Program-made: the position numbers and the translations under genes
Shown here: one piece after another, positions 33,600-48,714 of the stretch
How the letters are laid out: each line of letters begins with the position of its first letter
How positions within the stretch are numbered: the stretch's first letter is position 1
NCBI GenBank assembly: GCA_963971425.1
Contig: OZ020523.1
Span: forward strand, 15,620,867 to 15,684,866
Direction: 5' to 3'
DNA length: 64,000 bases
DNA from: Bryoerythrophyllum caledonicum
Lineage: Eukaryota; Streptophyta; Bryopsida; Pottiales; Pottiaceae
Notes under the pieces: model-generated
Told to the model about the DNA's origin: nothing
What the model saw: the letters and a program-made list of their open reading frames with translations, nothing else
Database searches by the model: none

Positions 33600-34487
33600 A
33601 CCTTTCTTTTGTAATTGGTCAATATCTACTAATTTCAAGTTTTACTAGTTGAAAGAGTTTCTGAAGAATCGATTGTGCTTGTTCCAAATTTGATTGTTTT
33701 CCTTGTGTGGATGTCTTCACTCAAACTTGTGGGTGGAACTTTCTTGGTTGAATTCTTGGTTAAATTCTAGAATTATTTGGTTGAATTCTCACACAAAATA
33801 GTGGTCAACAAGTTTAGAATTCTAACTCCTGTGCAAGAATATCTTCAATGGACTTTGTAGTGAATGTACTAGAAGTGATATCTTTTAGGTTTATTCTTCT
33901 CATTAAAAAATTTAGATGAAATAAAGTCATCATAGTAGTAAATTATGTCTTTAGATTCCTTCTTATAATAATGTATCATTATGTTTTGAGTGACAAAGTT
34001 CTCCTTCAGGAACTTGTAACATTTTAGACTAGTTTTCACAAAGAAGTACTCCGGTCCTGAAAGGGAGCCGGAATGAATAAAGTGTTTGTTCCTTCCACCA
34101 CAAAATCCATGTCCACGGGACATAGGTTCAGTAGTATAGAACTACTTCCCCCTCTCAAGGGTAGACACTATGTAACCAAAAAGTCAGTAACCAGTATTTA
34201 GCAACTACCAACCAAGGACCAACGAGAGCTCTAGGGCTCCATTCCAAGAGATGATTTGAAGAGACCAAATGTATGTTTCTGAGAGGTTTGAAGGAGTATC
34301 ACATAATTCTGGAAGAGGTTGATTATTTTTGAGTTTTTGTTTGTGTAGAAGTATGGACATTACATGTTGGATAAGTTTTCACAACATTGATATTGATGAT
34401 GAATTTTGAAAAAGAATTATTCAATTGTAGAAAGGTAGGTCTTGAAAATATGATTTTAAAATCTAAGAGATCTCCAAAAAGGAAGTA
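33600..34487. other. 3' flank of the DUF247 gene and intergenic DNA
   Basis: 33600-33830 is the 3' UTR-like sequence also found after the 18.4-kb gene ('caatatctactaatttcaagtttta'). The rest is AT-rich with no recognised gene. Confidence 0.4.
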
Positions 34488-35538
34488 CAGTCTAACCTTG
34501 ATAATATCACACCCTAAGTTTCACTAAATTTTGTGATATAAACAAGGTGTGACACATTTGATAATATCACATTTTGGAGAATTTATGTATAATGTGATAT
34601 CATCAAAATTAAGGGAGAAACAAAAAAAAATAACAAAACAACATAATAAAATGAAATAAATTCAAGGTAGAAACCAAAACACGTCACACCTTGCATGGAT
34701 CGCTTCCTCATAACAGTGCTATTAACCTTGTGATTGCAAAATCAGACCTCTTCATTGTAAAATCTTGAAACCAAAAACTTTCACCAACACGAAGCAGTCA
34801 CCAAAACCAAAACCTCTTCCACTAATAATTACTCGTAAAAATGATAGCAATCTTGACAACGTCATGGTTGACACCAAAAAATACTTTCACAAATTAGTAA
34901 GACATTCGTACCCTATAAAAAGCTTTGGCCAAAGTCCATTGATTTTGGAATTTAGTATTACGCACAATAAGTCAATTATAAATGCTATAAATTTTTACTT
35001 TAGATGGATATTTTTACGAACTATGTCTACAATGATCTCCCCTAGTTGTGCTCTTAGTAAATATTTTCATCAAAAGCATAAACTTATAGCATTTTCAAAT
35101 CAAATAATGTGGTAACACTAAATTCCAGAATCAGTGTAGTGAAAAGCAAACATTCTTTTGAATTCTTCAATCTACCGTTCAAGTCCTCCAAGGTTGGCCG
35201 TGTACTTCACGTCCTCAACCTTCCCTATGAGCTTCTGACCCTCCAATTGAAAAAACAATTCAAAAGCTTGAATAACAAAGACAAGAATCAATGCTTTATA
35301 AAAACTAAAAAACACTCGATTAAATTAGCCACCTTTGTCATCCATGTGATCACTTATTCATCTATCCATCTTGTCATTGTCACACTTACACTACACTTTT
35401 TGCAAAAAAAAAGTAATATTATCAAAGGTGAAAGGGATATTAACAAGGGAGTTTTGAACTTGGGAAATTGGTTTCAAGGTTTTGGGTGATAAATCAAGAT
35501 GTTCTATTAACAAAAGTGATATTATCAAGGTTAGATTA
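34488..35538. mobile_element. Pogo/Tigger-like non-autonomous element
   Basis: 1051 bp between TA dinucleotides (34486-34487 and 35539-35540). The left end is CAGTCTAACCTTGATAATAT and the right end, inverted, is TAATCTAACCTTGATAATAT. The pattern CAGT..AACCT.GATAAT and the TA target resemble pogo-type Tc1/mariner termini. A second inward copy 'ttgataatatcacattttgg' follows at 34558. The AT-rich interior has open stretches but no transposase. Confidence 0.6.
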
Positions 35539-35589
35539 TATGGCCATTGTAGATGAAAGCAATCACTATTGAATAGCTCCTATTTATTT

Positions 35590-36310
35590 ATTTCACCTTT
35601 CAATCACAATTGAGAGTTTTAATCCCATGGGACCATTTCCACCTCAAGGAACATTTTCTATTTGGGGTGGGTTCCTATGGTCTCAATTTTGATCTTAAAT
35701 TTTTGAAATCTCTTGCAAAGATATGGCATAGTAGTAGCTTTTTTTGGAAATATAAATTTTCTCACTCCAAAACCTTAGAAAAAAAATTACGCTATTTTAA
35801 ATACAAAACTTGGGACTCTGAGCACCCCCAAATATTTGCTACAAGTTTCTAATTGCATTAAGATTTTCCATATAGATAGAGAATATTATTTACTTTGATA
35901 TTGTCAAAATAAATAAATAAATCTTATCTTTAGTGTAAAAATCATTTTAACCCAATTCAAACATTTCCACACATTGTTGAGAAAGGTTCTAAACAAGCTT
36001 CTTCTCCTTGCAAAATCTGGAGATATTAATTTTTTACATTTTAAATTTTCTACAAAAGTTGGTATACACCTTCTTATGGACCGTTTGGATTCTCATTCTA
36101 GAACATGCTCACTTCACAAAAAAATAAAATGTGGAATGATAAATTTTGAAACTCCATTCCTTGCACAATTTTTTGCTCCAATGATTATGGATGAAATTGA
36201 GTTTATATTTTCTCTTTTCACTCCCACCAATAGACTATGCATTGATTTTAAAGTGCTTTTAGTTAGAAATAGAATCAAAGAAATTAGAGATTAAACTTCC
36301 TAAAAAGTAA
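35590..36310. repeat. Diverged TTAACCCC-family copy
   Basis: Keeps the family order 'gggaccatttccacc', 'ggtgggttcctatggtctcaatttt', 'gagcacccccaa' and 'tcaaacatttccacacattgtt', matching 29661-30240. 36310-36970 is AT-rich with no gene. Confidence 0.45.
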
Positions 36311-36976
36311 TTAAGAAACTCAATAATCTCACCAAAACACTACAATGAGAATCTTGATATTTGTAGGCTATAAGATATTATGTTACTTTCTTACCAATCA
36401 CACCATTGAATTCACTTTACTATACTTCCACTAGCCTCCCCCCCACCTCTCTTTAATGAAAATTAACTATGATAGGTCCAAGAGATCAAGTTTTAAAGTG
36501 CTTTTTGATGAAACATGTTAAGTCAAGAATGAGATTTTGCTACATTATTACTTTAACTGTGCACCTCTACATTATCATCACAAAATAACTCAACCATTCA
36601 GCATAAACGGAAAGTGTTCTGAATTAAATTGTACACAAGTCTCTAACAATGTCCAACAAAGTCTACAGAACCTGAACTTCCACTAAACGCTCACCATTTT
36701 CATCTAAACTAAGGCTTATTCCAGGTCAAAGTGATTTTCTACTGTACCAACTAATGGTCTTCACTGATTAATGCTATTAGAGAAGGAGGGTAATTAGTGA
36801 AGGTAATACTAAATTTTCCTCTTAAAATTTCAGCTCTCACTAATTTTGAGAAAGATTAGACTATAAGCAAAAATTAGAGTACTTAAGAGTGTCCTGGTGA
36901 GTTTGTTTTATGTAAAACTCTAGTTACAAATACATGCACAATGTATCTGAGTGATCACCTGAATCAGAGCTGTGCT

Positions 36977-40673
<3,697 letters not shown>

Positions 40674-41329
40674 CTGCCCAAAAACCAGGCACCAAAATGA
40701 AATCAAGTGAGAAAAAAATCCACACAAAAGTTGTTTGTAAAGCGAGGAAAAAATACCATCAATTTGACTTCTTTTCTCATCAGCTCTAGATCAAAGAGGA
40801 AAATTCATGGTATAACATGACCCCTCCTTCTTCATTCTCAAGGATGGCTCACACTAGTTAAAAGACCACCAAGCTCTTCCATTGATCTATTAGCAAATCA
40901 AGAGTGCGGAAAGAGTAGTATTCTTATTTAAACTCCAGGTAGCATTACAAGTTTCAATGACATACCCCCTCGTCTGACTTTGGCCTCTCTAAAACATTAA
41001 TAAACTTACTTTGGCAAGCAAAAAACTACGAATTGATCTCCATAAACAAGAATTCCAAATCCATAGAGTAATTAAAAAGAGAGGCAAACATGCCGTGACT
41101 CTTTCCACCTCTATTCTCATTTTACATGCTTAAAACCAGCCCTAAACATCTATAATCACCTCATCAAGGGAAAAGGCCGCCAAGGTTCATGATACAACAT
41201 GACCTCTCCTTCATTTTCTTCATTCTTAAAGACGGCTAAAGCGACGTCTAACCTAAGTTTAAAAAGCTCGTCCTCATCTAATAGCTATCAAGAGTGAGGA
41301 AAGAGGAGTAGAATTTAATAAAAAGAGGA

Positions 41330-41510
41330 GGTATGGCATTGAAACTTGGGATGACTTTACAAAGAAACCCAGGTTCAAATTCACCTCTCACAACCCTAAG
41401 ACGAAGTGCGCTCCGAACCCTGGACCGTGTGCTAAGGCTTACCCGCTGTGCGGGGTGCGTGTGGGTCGATCGGCGACCATGGACTTGTAGTCCGCCATAG
41501 CTCCACAAAC
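41330..41510. repeat. Possible SINE-like fragment upstream of VTE1
   Basis: Contains a box-B-like 'aggttcaaattcacc' near 41389 followed by a GC-rich tail (41400-41490). A related phrase ('ggtat.ttgttgaaactt.gg') occurs at 37268. No coding function is evident in 40.7-43.07 kb. Confidence 0.3.
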
Positions 41511-41959
41511 TTACGATGAGTCTGGTGCGGACGCAATTGAGGCCTCTTCAAGCAACACCGGTGCTCGGATCTTGTGGGATGCTGACATGTTATCAAGGGG
41601 GAGTGAGAGACACGTGGGGAGCACTTGTGTCCTTAAAACCCTTTTAAGGATGAGCGACCCATTTTGCGTTGTTTTGGCATGATAATCTCGATAGCAACTG
41701 CTACAAGCCACCTCCATGAAAGATTTCAACCTATGATAAAGAGGTGGAGGAAGATGGGCATCTATCGAGACAATCGTCTCGAAAATCAGTGCAAGCATTG
41801 GCGAGCGATAGTGATTTCTGTGAATGGGGGTTGTGATGTAAATGTATCCTTATCGTAGATGTTGTTCTGCATGATTTAGAATATTCGTAGATTTTTGTTG
41901 GCTAAAAAATAGCTCATTGGCCTTAAAGGGTTGAGAGGGAGGAGTATTTACAAATGATG

Positions 41960-42500
41960 ATGAGGGAAATGCTTGCACCGATTCTTCCTTGCACAATTGT
42001 TTTGAATATGTTACACTTGTTGTCTACCCTACGCTATGGTCAGTTTCGTACATAATTAATTGAAAATGGGGACTTGTCCAAAATTTTGGAAATTTCAAGA
42101 GATTTGGCTAGGCGATACCTATGTAATACCAAGGTGACACCCGTGCAAGATCTAGGTGGTACTTGTGCAATACCTATATGATATCCATTGTGTCGAATCA
42201 ATGTGACCACAAAAAAAAAATGCTTCGGCACTTGCCTGCCAAAAGTGACCGTAGCGTACGGTAGCTCTAATCAAATTCATATCATGTAAAACATGATGGT
42301 ATAAAATTTTGACCTTGTGAAATGCAAAATTCAACACCAAGTAGGTCAAAGCTACAAATCCTCTCATTGTAAGGAAGAAAAAGAACCATTTTCTTCACGT
42401 TTAACACTCTAGTTTTCCAATCCATGTGGTCAAAGTTACTGAAATTTGGGCTGTTTTGGAGTGTTTTGGTGTGAAATAATCAAGGAACTTTAGAGTGTAC
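41960..42500. repeat. Partial TTAACCCC-family copy
   Basis: Shares 'ccttgcacaattgttttgaatatgttacac', 'aacaccaagt.ggtcaaag' and the end 'ttttggtgtgaaat' with 29661-30615. 42500-43070 is AT-rich with no gene. Confidence 0.4.
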
Positions 42501-43077
42501 TATATAGTGAAGTAAATAGCAATAGATGTCAAGCCAAGCCTCATAGGTGGAGAAATCTTTCATTGAATGTAACATTTTCTAATCCAAAAATTTACTACAA
42601 GTCAGTGTTAGATTTTTATTTAGTGGAAGCCACATTTAGGTTGACATTTAGTGTTTATGTTTGTAGTTAGTGTTGCCAACAATAAATACCATAGTTAGTG
42701 TGGTGAACATTGAAGATCTTGGAGGGCATACTACTTCACTAATCAGTAGAATCTTCCAAGAAAATTCATACATCAGATTGATCCAAGAATACGCCATGTC
42801 ATACATAAATATACATAAATTATGATAATTTTCAATGGAGGTACTAATCCTTCACACGTTACGTTACAAGAGATAATATGTGCGACGGTTTCAACGTTGC
42901 AAGATAGCATTCAAAGCGGCCAGTTCTTGAATCTCTACAAGTTCGTTATTCTCGATGGCCCAAAAATGGACGTGTCACAAACGTGTTGGAAAAGTACTTG
43001 AAGAAAATGTTTCTTTAAATTGAAACGCTAGAAGGTAAAAGAAATTTACAAACCTAATCCAAACCTGATAATTAGTT

Positions 43078-43320
43078 CTACTTGATGGGCAGGCCTTGAA
43101 TCTGAATGCTTTTGTTGAAGCTTCTGAAAAGACCAGCTTGCTTGTCTGCTTCTTCTACAAGAACATACACGATTGAACTCTGTCAAAAGGAAGTTTCTTG
43201 CAAGTGTGCTAGAAAAGTACAATTTATAGCTTAACTGTTCTTCAAGGAATTACTAGGATATGAGCCTCTATGTGGGTGCTTACCGTTTTCCGGTACTTGC
43301 CTCCTGCTTTGGTCTGGCAT
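43078..43320 (-). other. Two candidate exons downstream of NTAQ1
   Basis: 43320-43284 lies between a good acceptor ('ctcattacag') and a GTAAGC donor. 43179-43078 follows 'ttttgacag' and runs 34 codons to TAG. Joined they read CQTKAGGKYRKT then SSIVYVLVEEADKQAGLFRS to the end GLPIK. No upstream exon in phase was found and splicing from NTAQ1 exon 5 would be out of frame. They could be the end of another gene, an alternative 3' exon, or chance. Confidence 0.25.
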
Positions 43321-43351
43321 CTGTAATGAGACGTGAGGTAGGCTGTAGGAT

Positions 43352-45199
43352 CTACTTGAAGAATTGCTTGAAGCCTGCTTCGTCCAGAAGAATTCCGAGC
43401 TTCTGATGCATCAGCAAAGATTCTGCCTCGCTTGGATTGGACATGACATGCTCAGCAGACATGGTGATAAACTCCTCCAGGTTATGCACCGCACCATCTA
43501 CACAGGAGTCACAACCTTAAGGTGTTGAGGAGCTTATAGTCGACTAAACAGAGGAGCCTGGATCGTGAGATGAAAATATTCATCATTATGGCAGTTATTT
43601 TCAATTTCCAAATAATGAGCTGAAAAAAACACTAGATATGCACGTTAAACTGCGAGCGTAATGAATATCTCTAGGATTTGCTTACCTTCAGCAACTAGAC
43701 AGATATAAGGTGGAGGAGGAGCCATCCAACTCCCGTCCTTTCTCTTCATATGGCGTCGGTCAGATGCAAAGAACCTCAAAAACACCGGCGCAGCAATGAC
43801 CCTGTAGAATCTGCAATGAAGGAGGAAATTGATTGAGAGCAAAGACATTACAGATTTCTAAGAACTCCACCAATGTCTTGTTTACAGATTTCTAAGAACT
43901 CCACCAATTTCTAGTAAGCAACCTTGCGAACTCGGGCTTCAAGGACACCCAGGGCTGAAACGCTCCAGAAACATAATCCTGAAATGATGTTGGGCATGGC
44001 AATGTGGTGTCCAGATCCCAAACTTTTACTGTCTTCTCTATTTTCATGTCCCTCTGCAGAAAAACCATTAAAAAAAACGGATCAGTTACTTTGTGACTTC
44101 TGCCAAAACAAAATCTGAAATACACACTTCGAGCATATGATGTAAAGTTTGGAGTAGAGAAAACACTGCCAAAGTAATCAGTATCTTCATGACCTAAAGA
44201 GAGCAACCGATCTCTAGACGAAGCACAAGGACACCAAAAAGCATGTCCTCCTGGTTAAAAACTTGAGACTCCATGTGCTCACATTTTACAACCAATGGAT
44301 AGAGAGAGAGAGAGAGTTACTTGAATGCATATGACATGATAGTCCCAGATGCACAATCCTCCAACCTCTTTGCTGCTTTTCTGGCGCCAAATAGGAATCT
44401 GCACAAATAGAAAAAGTATATAAGTGACAGCAATTGTAATGTCATCCAAAGTTTGAATAAGATACCCCCTTCATAAAATCGCCTATACAAAATACTCAGT
44501 TGACCCAAAATCAATTCAAAGGGGCAAATATTCATGGTGTCTCAATGCAAACAATTTCTTCATTTTCAAAGACGGCTAAAACTACTTTGACTTGAGTTTA
44601 GAGACCACCAAGATAGACTTCCATACTTGATTAAAGGCACATGGAAATTCAGTTCCCAACTTCAACATAATTGCACAGAAATGGACAAAACACCACCCTA
44701 ACCCTAACCCTCCATATCACTAAATTGTAAAGAAACAGGTAAAACTCCCATATTAGACAATAATTTTTAGAGCCAAGTGCGAAGCTAACCTTGCGGTTTG
44801 GATTGGAGACGAAGACTACAAAGAGATCAGACGCATCTGGAGCAGCCAACCCTAATTCACTCAACTTCTTGCACAACATATACACATTCTCCTCACTGCC
44901 ACAGACAAAAATTCACACTCAAAGCAGCACTGAAAACACCTCCCAAGGCGAGAAAAACAGCCGCCATGTCCAAAGCATCACATCAACAAACTCTCTTCAA
45001 CAATCATCCCACATCCAAATGGGAAAACCATGAAAACCCAGAAATCTAACCCACAAGAACCGAAACCATACCAATAACACGAACTGTAGACGAACTCAGA
45101 CAAAGAAACCGCAACCTCCTCCGACGCTCCTGAATCATTGCTAATCTCCACAACTCCCGTTTCCAATTCCTGGCTCGTCCACGAATGCAACGCATCCAT
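43352..45199 (-). CDS. NTAQ1: Protein N-terminal glutamine amidohydrolase
   Basis: Six exons join exactly: 45199-45072, 44895-44790, 44398-44321, 44053-43923, 43810-43686, 43497-43352. They give 237 aa (human about 205). The family signature is complete: [32 protein letters not shown], the diagnostic [31 protein letters not shown] and NLEEFITM. The inferred Cys-His-Asp triad is C43, H99 and D117, from alignment with human C28/H81/D97. The enzyme deamidates N-terminal Gln to Glu, feeding the Arg/N-degron pathway in the cytosol and nucleus. The Cys43 codon is split by intron 1 (TG|T). An in-frame ATG at 45223 would add eight residues. It is head-to-head with the gene at 45582. Confidence 0.95.
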
Positions 45200-45581
45200 A
45201 GCGAAATGCAGAAAACAACACACTCAAATCCCAACAGAGCACCCCAAACCTTCGTCTCTCTCCTTCTGAAACAAACGCCACTTGCAACATCTCAGAAATG
45301 TCCAAAAAAATGATTAAAAAGATAGCAAAAAATGTCCTAACAAATGTCCAAAAAATGGTAGCGAGCAATAATTTAGGCATGATTCCTTAAAACTTATGAT
45401 CTCTCACACAACTTCATGAAGACGAATGTACTGTTGCCGAAAAGGATGGATGGCTCTGGATGGATGAGAGAAGATAGGGTGTCTTTGTCTTCAAGGCATC
45501 ACGATTCACGTACCTATTGCAGTTGTATTGTCTGCGTTGCTGTGTTGCGAGTTTTTGGGTGTGATTTCGCAGCCTGTCAAG
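45200..45581. promoter_or_regulatory. Bidirectional intergenic promoter region
   Basis: 382 bp separate the start codons of NTAQ1 (minus) and the 100-aa protein gene (plus), so both promoters and 5' UTRs must lie here or overlap the neighbouring gene. No clear TATA box was identified on either strand. Confidence 0.5.
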
Positions 45582-46044
45582 ATGGAGAAGATGTTTGGAC
45601 CCGCGTACACAGGCGACCCCGGCGTGCCGCATTCCGACAAGGAGGCTTTCAGCTCCATCTTCTGGGGCAGTGTGGCCTTCTCCGCCTACTCCATCGCGTG
45701 CCCTTACTACTGGGAGCAGTGCAACAACATGTTCAAGTAAGCCTCTCAATCAATCTCCTCCTTCCTCTAGGGTTCCCTCGCCTTCACTAACATCTCCGTT
45801 GTCCGCAGCTGGCACGACCTCGCTATGGTGCACGAGAATCACCACATGAGACGCGCCTTGAAGAAAGGGAAGCCGTATGAATTCAAGGTGAGTTTTGTCT
45901 GGGGTTTTGGGTTTTACGTGTAACCCTAGAATTTGGTTTTGGGGGATTTTTACTGATTGTTCTCTGTTTGTGCAGTGGAATAAGATGATGAACAAGGAGC
46001 AGCGGGAGTCGTACTACCACAATTGGGCGGATTACTTCCCTTGA
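45582..46044 (+). CDS. Conserved 100-aa one-helix protein, probably mitochondrial
   Basis: Three exons: 45582-45736, 45809-45887 and 45976-46044, with introns of 72 and 88 bp, encode exactly 100 residues. It begins MEKMFGPAYTGDPGVPHSD and has one hydrophobic segment at about 23-44 (SSIFWGSVAFSAYSIACPYY). A charged His- and Lys-rich tail follows (WHDLAMVHENHHMRRALKKG), ending in an aromatic NWADYFP. The short length, compact helix and basic tail resemble small accessory subunits of respiratory complexes. It resembles a small plant protein I associate with mitochondrial complex I, but that assignment is from memory. Intron phases are 2 and 0. Transcribed divergently from NTAQ1. Confidence 0.85.
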
Positions 46045-46879
46045 GGAGGCGAGGGTGTGTGATAGATAGCGAAGTTTGTGTATGTAGGGTTTGGCCACCG
46101 ATGTGAATTGCATAGCTTATATCTGAAGCCGTGAAGGCAACCGGTTTTATTAGTATGCATTGTCTCTTCTTCAGGTTATGGGTTGTGTTGCTTTCATGGT
46201 TGCCATTTCTTACAAGTAGTCTGTATTATTGATAGCAGCGTCGGTAGGGTTCTTCTTGAAGTGTCATCCGGTGTTTGGTGTCGCTAGTTGTGTATGTAGG
46301 GCTTGACGATTAAGCTAACGCAGCATGTGTCTGAAGCCATGACGGTATTGTTGTCCCTCTACTGCTCTGGTAATTGGTCGTGTATCCATGGATTGTGTTG
46401 CATTCGTGGTGGGTGTTGTGTGTAATCCTTTGTAGGTTGCCATTTTTACTAGCTTGGTTGTCTGATATTGCAAGCTTGAGTTTGTGTCTGTAGTGGATCA
46501 GATTGGAAAATGAGACTCTCACCTTCATTCTTGCGTGTAGTCTCTCATGGACTTACCTGGCAGATGTTTACTAGCTGCATTTCTGAGGACCACCTCCCCA
46601 CACGAACTCTACTACATGTACTGTGGTGAATTTAGGACAGAAAAGAACAAAAGGGCTGTGATCTTTGAACTTCATAAGATAACGGAGATCAATTTATTCA
46701 ACTCTGGCAGTGGTTTCATGTGAGCCAAACAATGAGATTTTGAGTTTCAAATGATACACTACATATCCACGTTTAGAAACGGCACTGCCGATCTATAGTG
46801 AATTACTCTACAAAACCAACACTTTTCTTCAAACCATCGGAGGATAATGTACAGTACATACATGGGGAGATTGTGCAAT

Positions 46880-47902
46880 TTATTTGTTGTTGCTCCTGTA
46901 GATCCAGTGCTGTCCATCAGGCTCAACCCTCAAGTCGTTCATCCTGGCAAACAAGTCCACCGCCCTCCTCACGCCGCGCTTGTCCGCGGCCGTCTTATAG
47001 TCATGCCCGAACATCACCCCGCCGGGTCGCAGCAACCGGAACGCCACGTTGATGTCCGCCCACGCCGAGTGAAAGTCATGCGACGCGTCCACCTCGATCA
47101 AGTCCGCGTAGATCCCCCACTTACAAAACGCAGACAACGCCGCCAGCGTCCCGAACGGCACCGGGAGAATCGTCCCACTCAAGTTCCTGTGCGCCACGTT
47201 CTGCATGAACTGGCTCATCAGCATCACATTTCCGCGGCGCTGCTTGATGCTCTCGAGGCCGCCCTTTCGGAACCCGGGCCAGCCGCGGAAATCATCGACG
47301 CAGAAGATGTCCGTCTCGAGGTTGAGGTCTCTGGCGATGGCGCCCATGTAAGTGGCAGACGCGCCCAGGAAGCTCCCGAGCTCGAAGATGACCCGAGGCC
47401 GCACCTGTCATCCAAAAATGAGATTCCTAGTCTTGGAAATTGCAAGAAATGGCAAACATCTAGCACTTACCTCCTTGATCAGGCGCCGGAAGACGGTCGT
47501 CTCGGACCCCCAGCCCTTGATGCGCTCGGGCTCCAGCAACCCCGCCTCCTCCTTCCCCGGAAAATCCTCGTACGGAGACACCCCATCGAAGAGCTCCGCG
47601 ATGAGGAAGGGGCGCGCTCCCTCGGGCGCCATCGCCCACTGGTTGCAGCCGGTGTGGAAGGTGATGAGGTCACTGGGGAGCATCCGGTACCCTGGCAGCG
47701 GCTGCTCGCGGTGCGTGCGAGGAGGCGGCGGTTGCAAGGTTTCCGGAGGCGATGAGATGGTCTGTTCCAGCTTGATGTCTCTAGAGGTGGTGAATCGCGC
47801 TGCGGGGGATGTGAGGACGCCGAGAAGGTAGGCCGCGACAGCGACGATGAAGAGCGATCGGTAGGGGCCGCCCCTGAGGCACCTGGCCCTCCATGTCGTC
47901 AT
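46880..47902 (-). CDS. Membrane-anchored methyltransferase-like protein (318 aa)
   Basis: Two exons, 47902-47471 and 47404-46880, are separated by a 66-bp phase-0 intron (GAG|gtaagt...gacag|GTG). A basic N-terminus (MTTWRARCLRGGPYR) precedes one helix at about 16-33, giving a type II signal-anchor topology. A Pro-rich linker follows, then a class I SAM methyltransferase-like fold: motif I VIFELGSFLGASA (148-160), CVDDFRGW (179-186), DLIEVDASHDF (245-255), LLRPGGVMFGHDY (268-280). The VDASHDF/GHDY pattern fits the Methyltransf_24 group. Substrate unknown; Golgi or endomembrane location is inferred from the anchor. The exons are very GC-rich compared with the flanks. Its 3' end faces the 100-aa gene. 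Confidence 0.8.
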
Positions 47903-48587
47903 AGCACCGGCTCCAATCCCTCACCTAGGAGCGCCTTCTGAAGTCACAGAATGCAAACGGAGGTGTCAAAAGTACTCCGATCCGTCTCGACTCTTCAACT
48001 GAGCAGAAGAACAAGGTGAGAACGTGCAAAGAATCTACAAAGACACATTCATTACCTTGGCAGTAGCTTCATGCCTGCCGAGATAAGATGTCTGAAACTC
48101 ATGAAGCGACCAACAAACTACCGAAGATGAAGCTCTCCACAACCATGCAAACGAAATGAACTGTTCACCTCCGAATTACGAAGGGCAGCATCACTTGTGA
48201 CTCCGTAACAGCAAGTTCGAGGTCGACGTACAACGACTCGACGAAAACAAAAACAACCGTTTGATTCGACCCGCTCAAGCACCGACCACCCCAGCGAGTC
48301 TCATGCTCCGGAACAAGGAGCTTTAGCTTCTCCACAAACTGGCGGAGGAAAGGGAGTAGGTTGACGGAGGAGCTGGTGACGCGCACGAGGAGAGCTTGGG
48401 TGTGCCACTGCAATTGGAGGCTCGTGCAGCGATCCGGAGAATTCACGGGAGGACTGGAATGGTGACGGGTCATCGTCTCCGGTGGCTCTGGCGACGAGCG
48501 AGCGTGTGCCCTACCAACGCCGCACATGATCCATGCCCTGTTTGCCGATGAGGATAATAGTATACCACAAATGATGTCTTGAAGATT

Positions 48588-48714
48588 CACAATTGCACTA
48601 TTTCTTGTAAGTTTCTGTTACTTGCTACACCGTCCTTTTGTGCCAAGTAGGATAAAAGTACTCGTGACACTTCAAATGAATCTAGAAATCATCTCTTGTA
48701 ATAATCTTCACACG
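48588..48714. repeat. Partial extra copy of the foldback arm
   Basis: Matches the left arm that follows it, including 'actatttcttgtaa', 'taggataaaagtac' and 'tgacacttcaaatgaatct', in the same orientation. It suggests a tandem or nested second element. Confidence 0.6.

Noticed and set aside
34765..35489. Two AT-rich frames of 116 and 126 codons
   Set aside because: They lie within the pogo-like non-autonomous element and show no transposase motifs; Lys/Asn/Phe-rich composition reflects base composition.
41511..41798. 95-codon minus-strand frame considered as the missing VTE1 transit-peptide exon
   Set aside because: No Ser/Ala-rich transit character, it ends in a stop and no donor joins it in phase to the exon at 40673.
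46847..47755. 302-codon plus-strand open frame
   Set aside because: Antisense shadow of the GC-rich methyltransferase-like exons; Arg-, His- and Pro-rich composition is typical of such shadows.
48165..48590. 141-codon minus-strand open frame upstream of the methyltransferase-like gene
   Set aside because: Not recognisable as a protein and within probable 5' flank of the 46.9-47.9 kb gene; no splice link to it was found. Transcripts would be needed.
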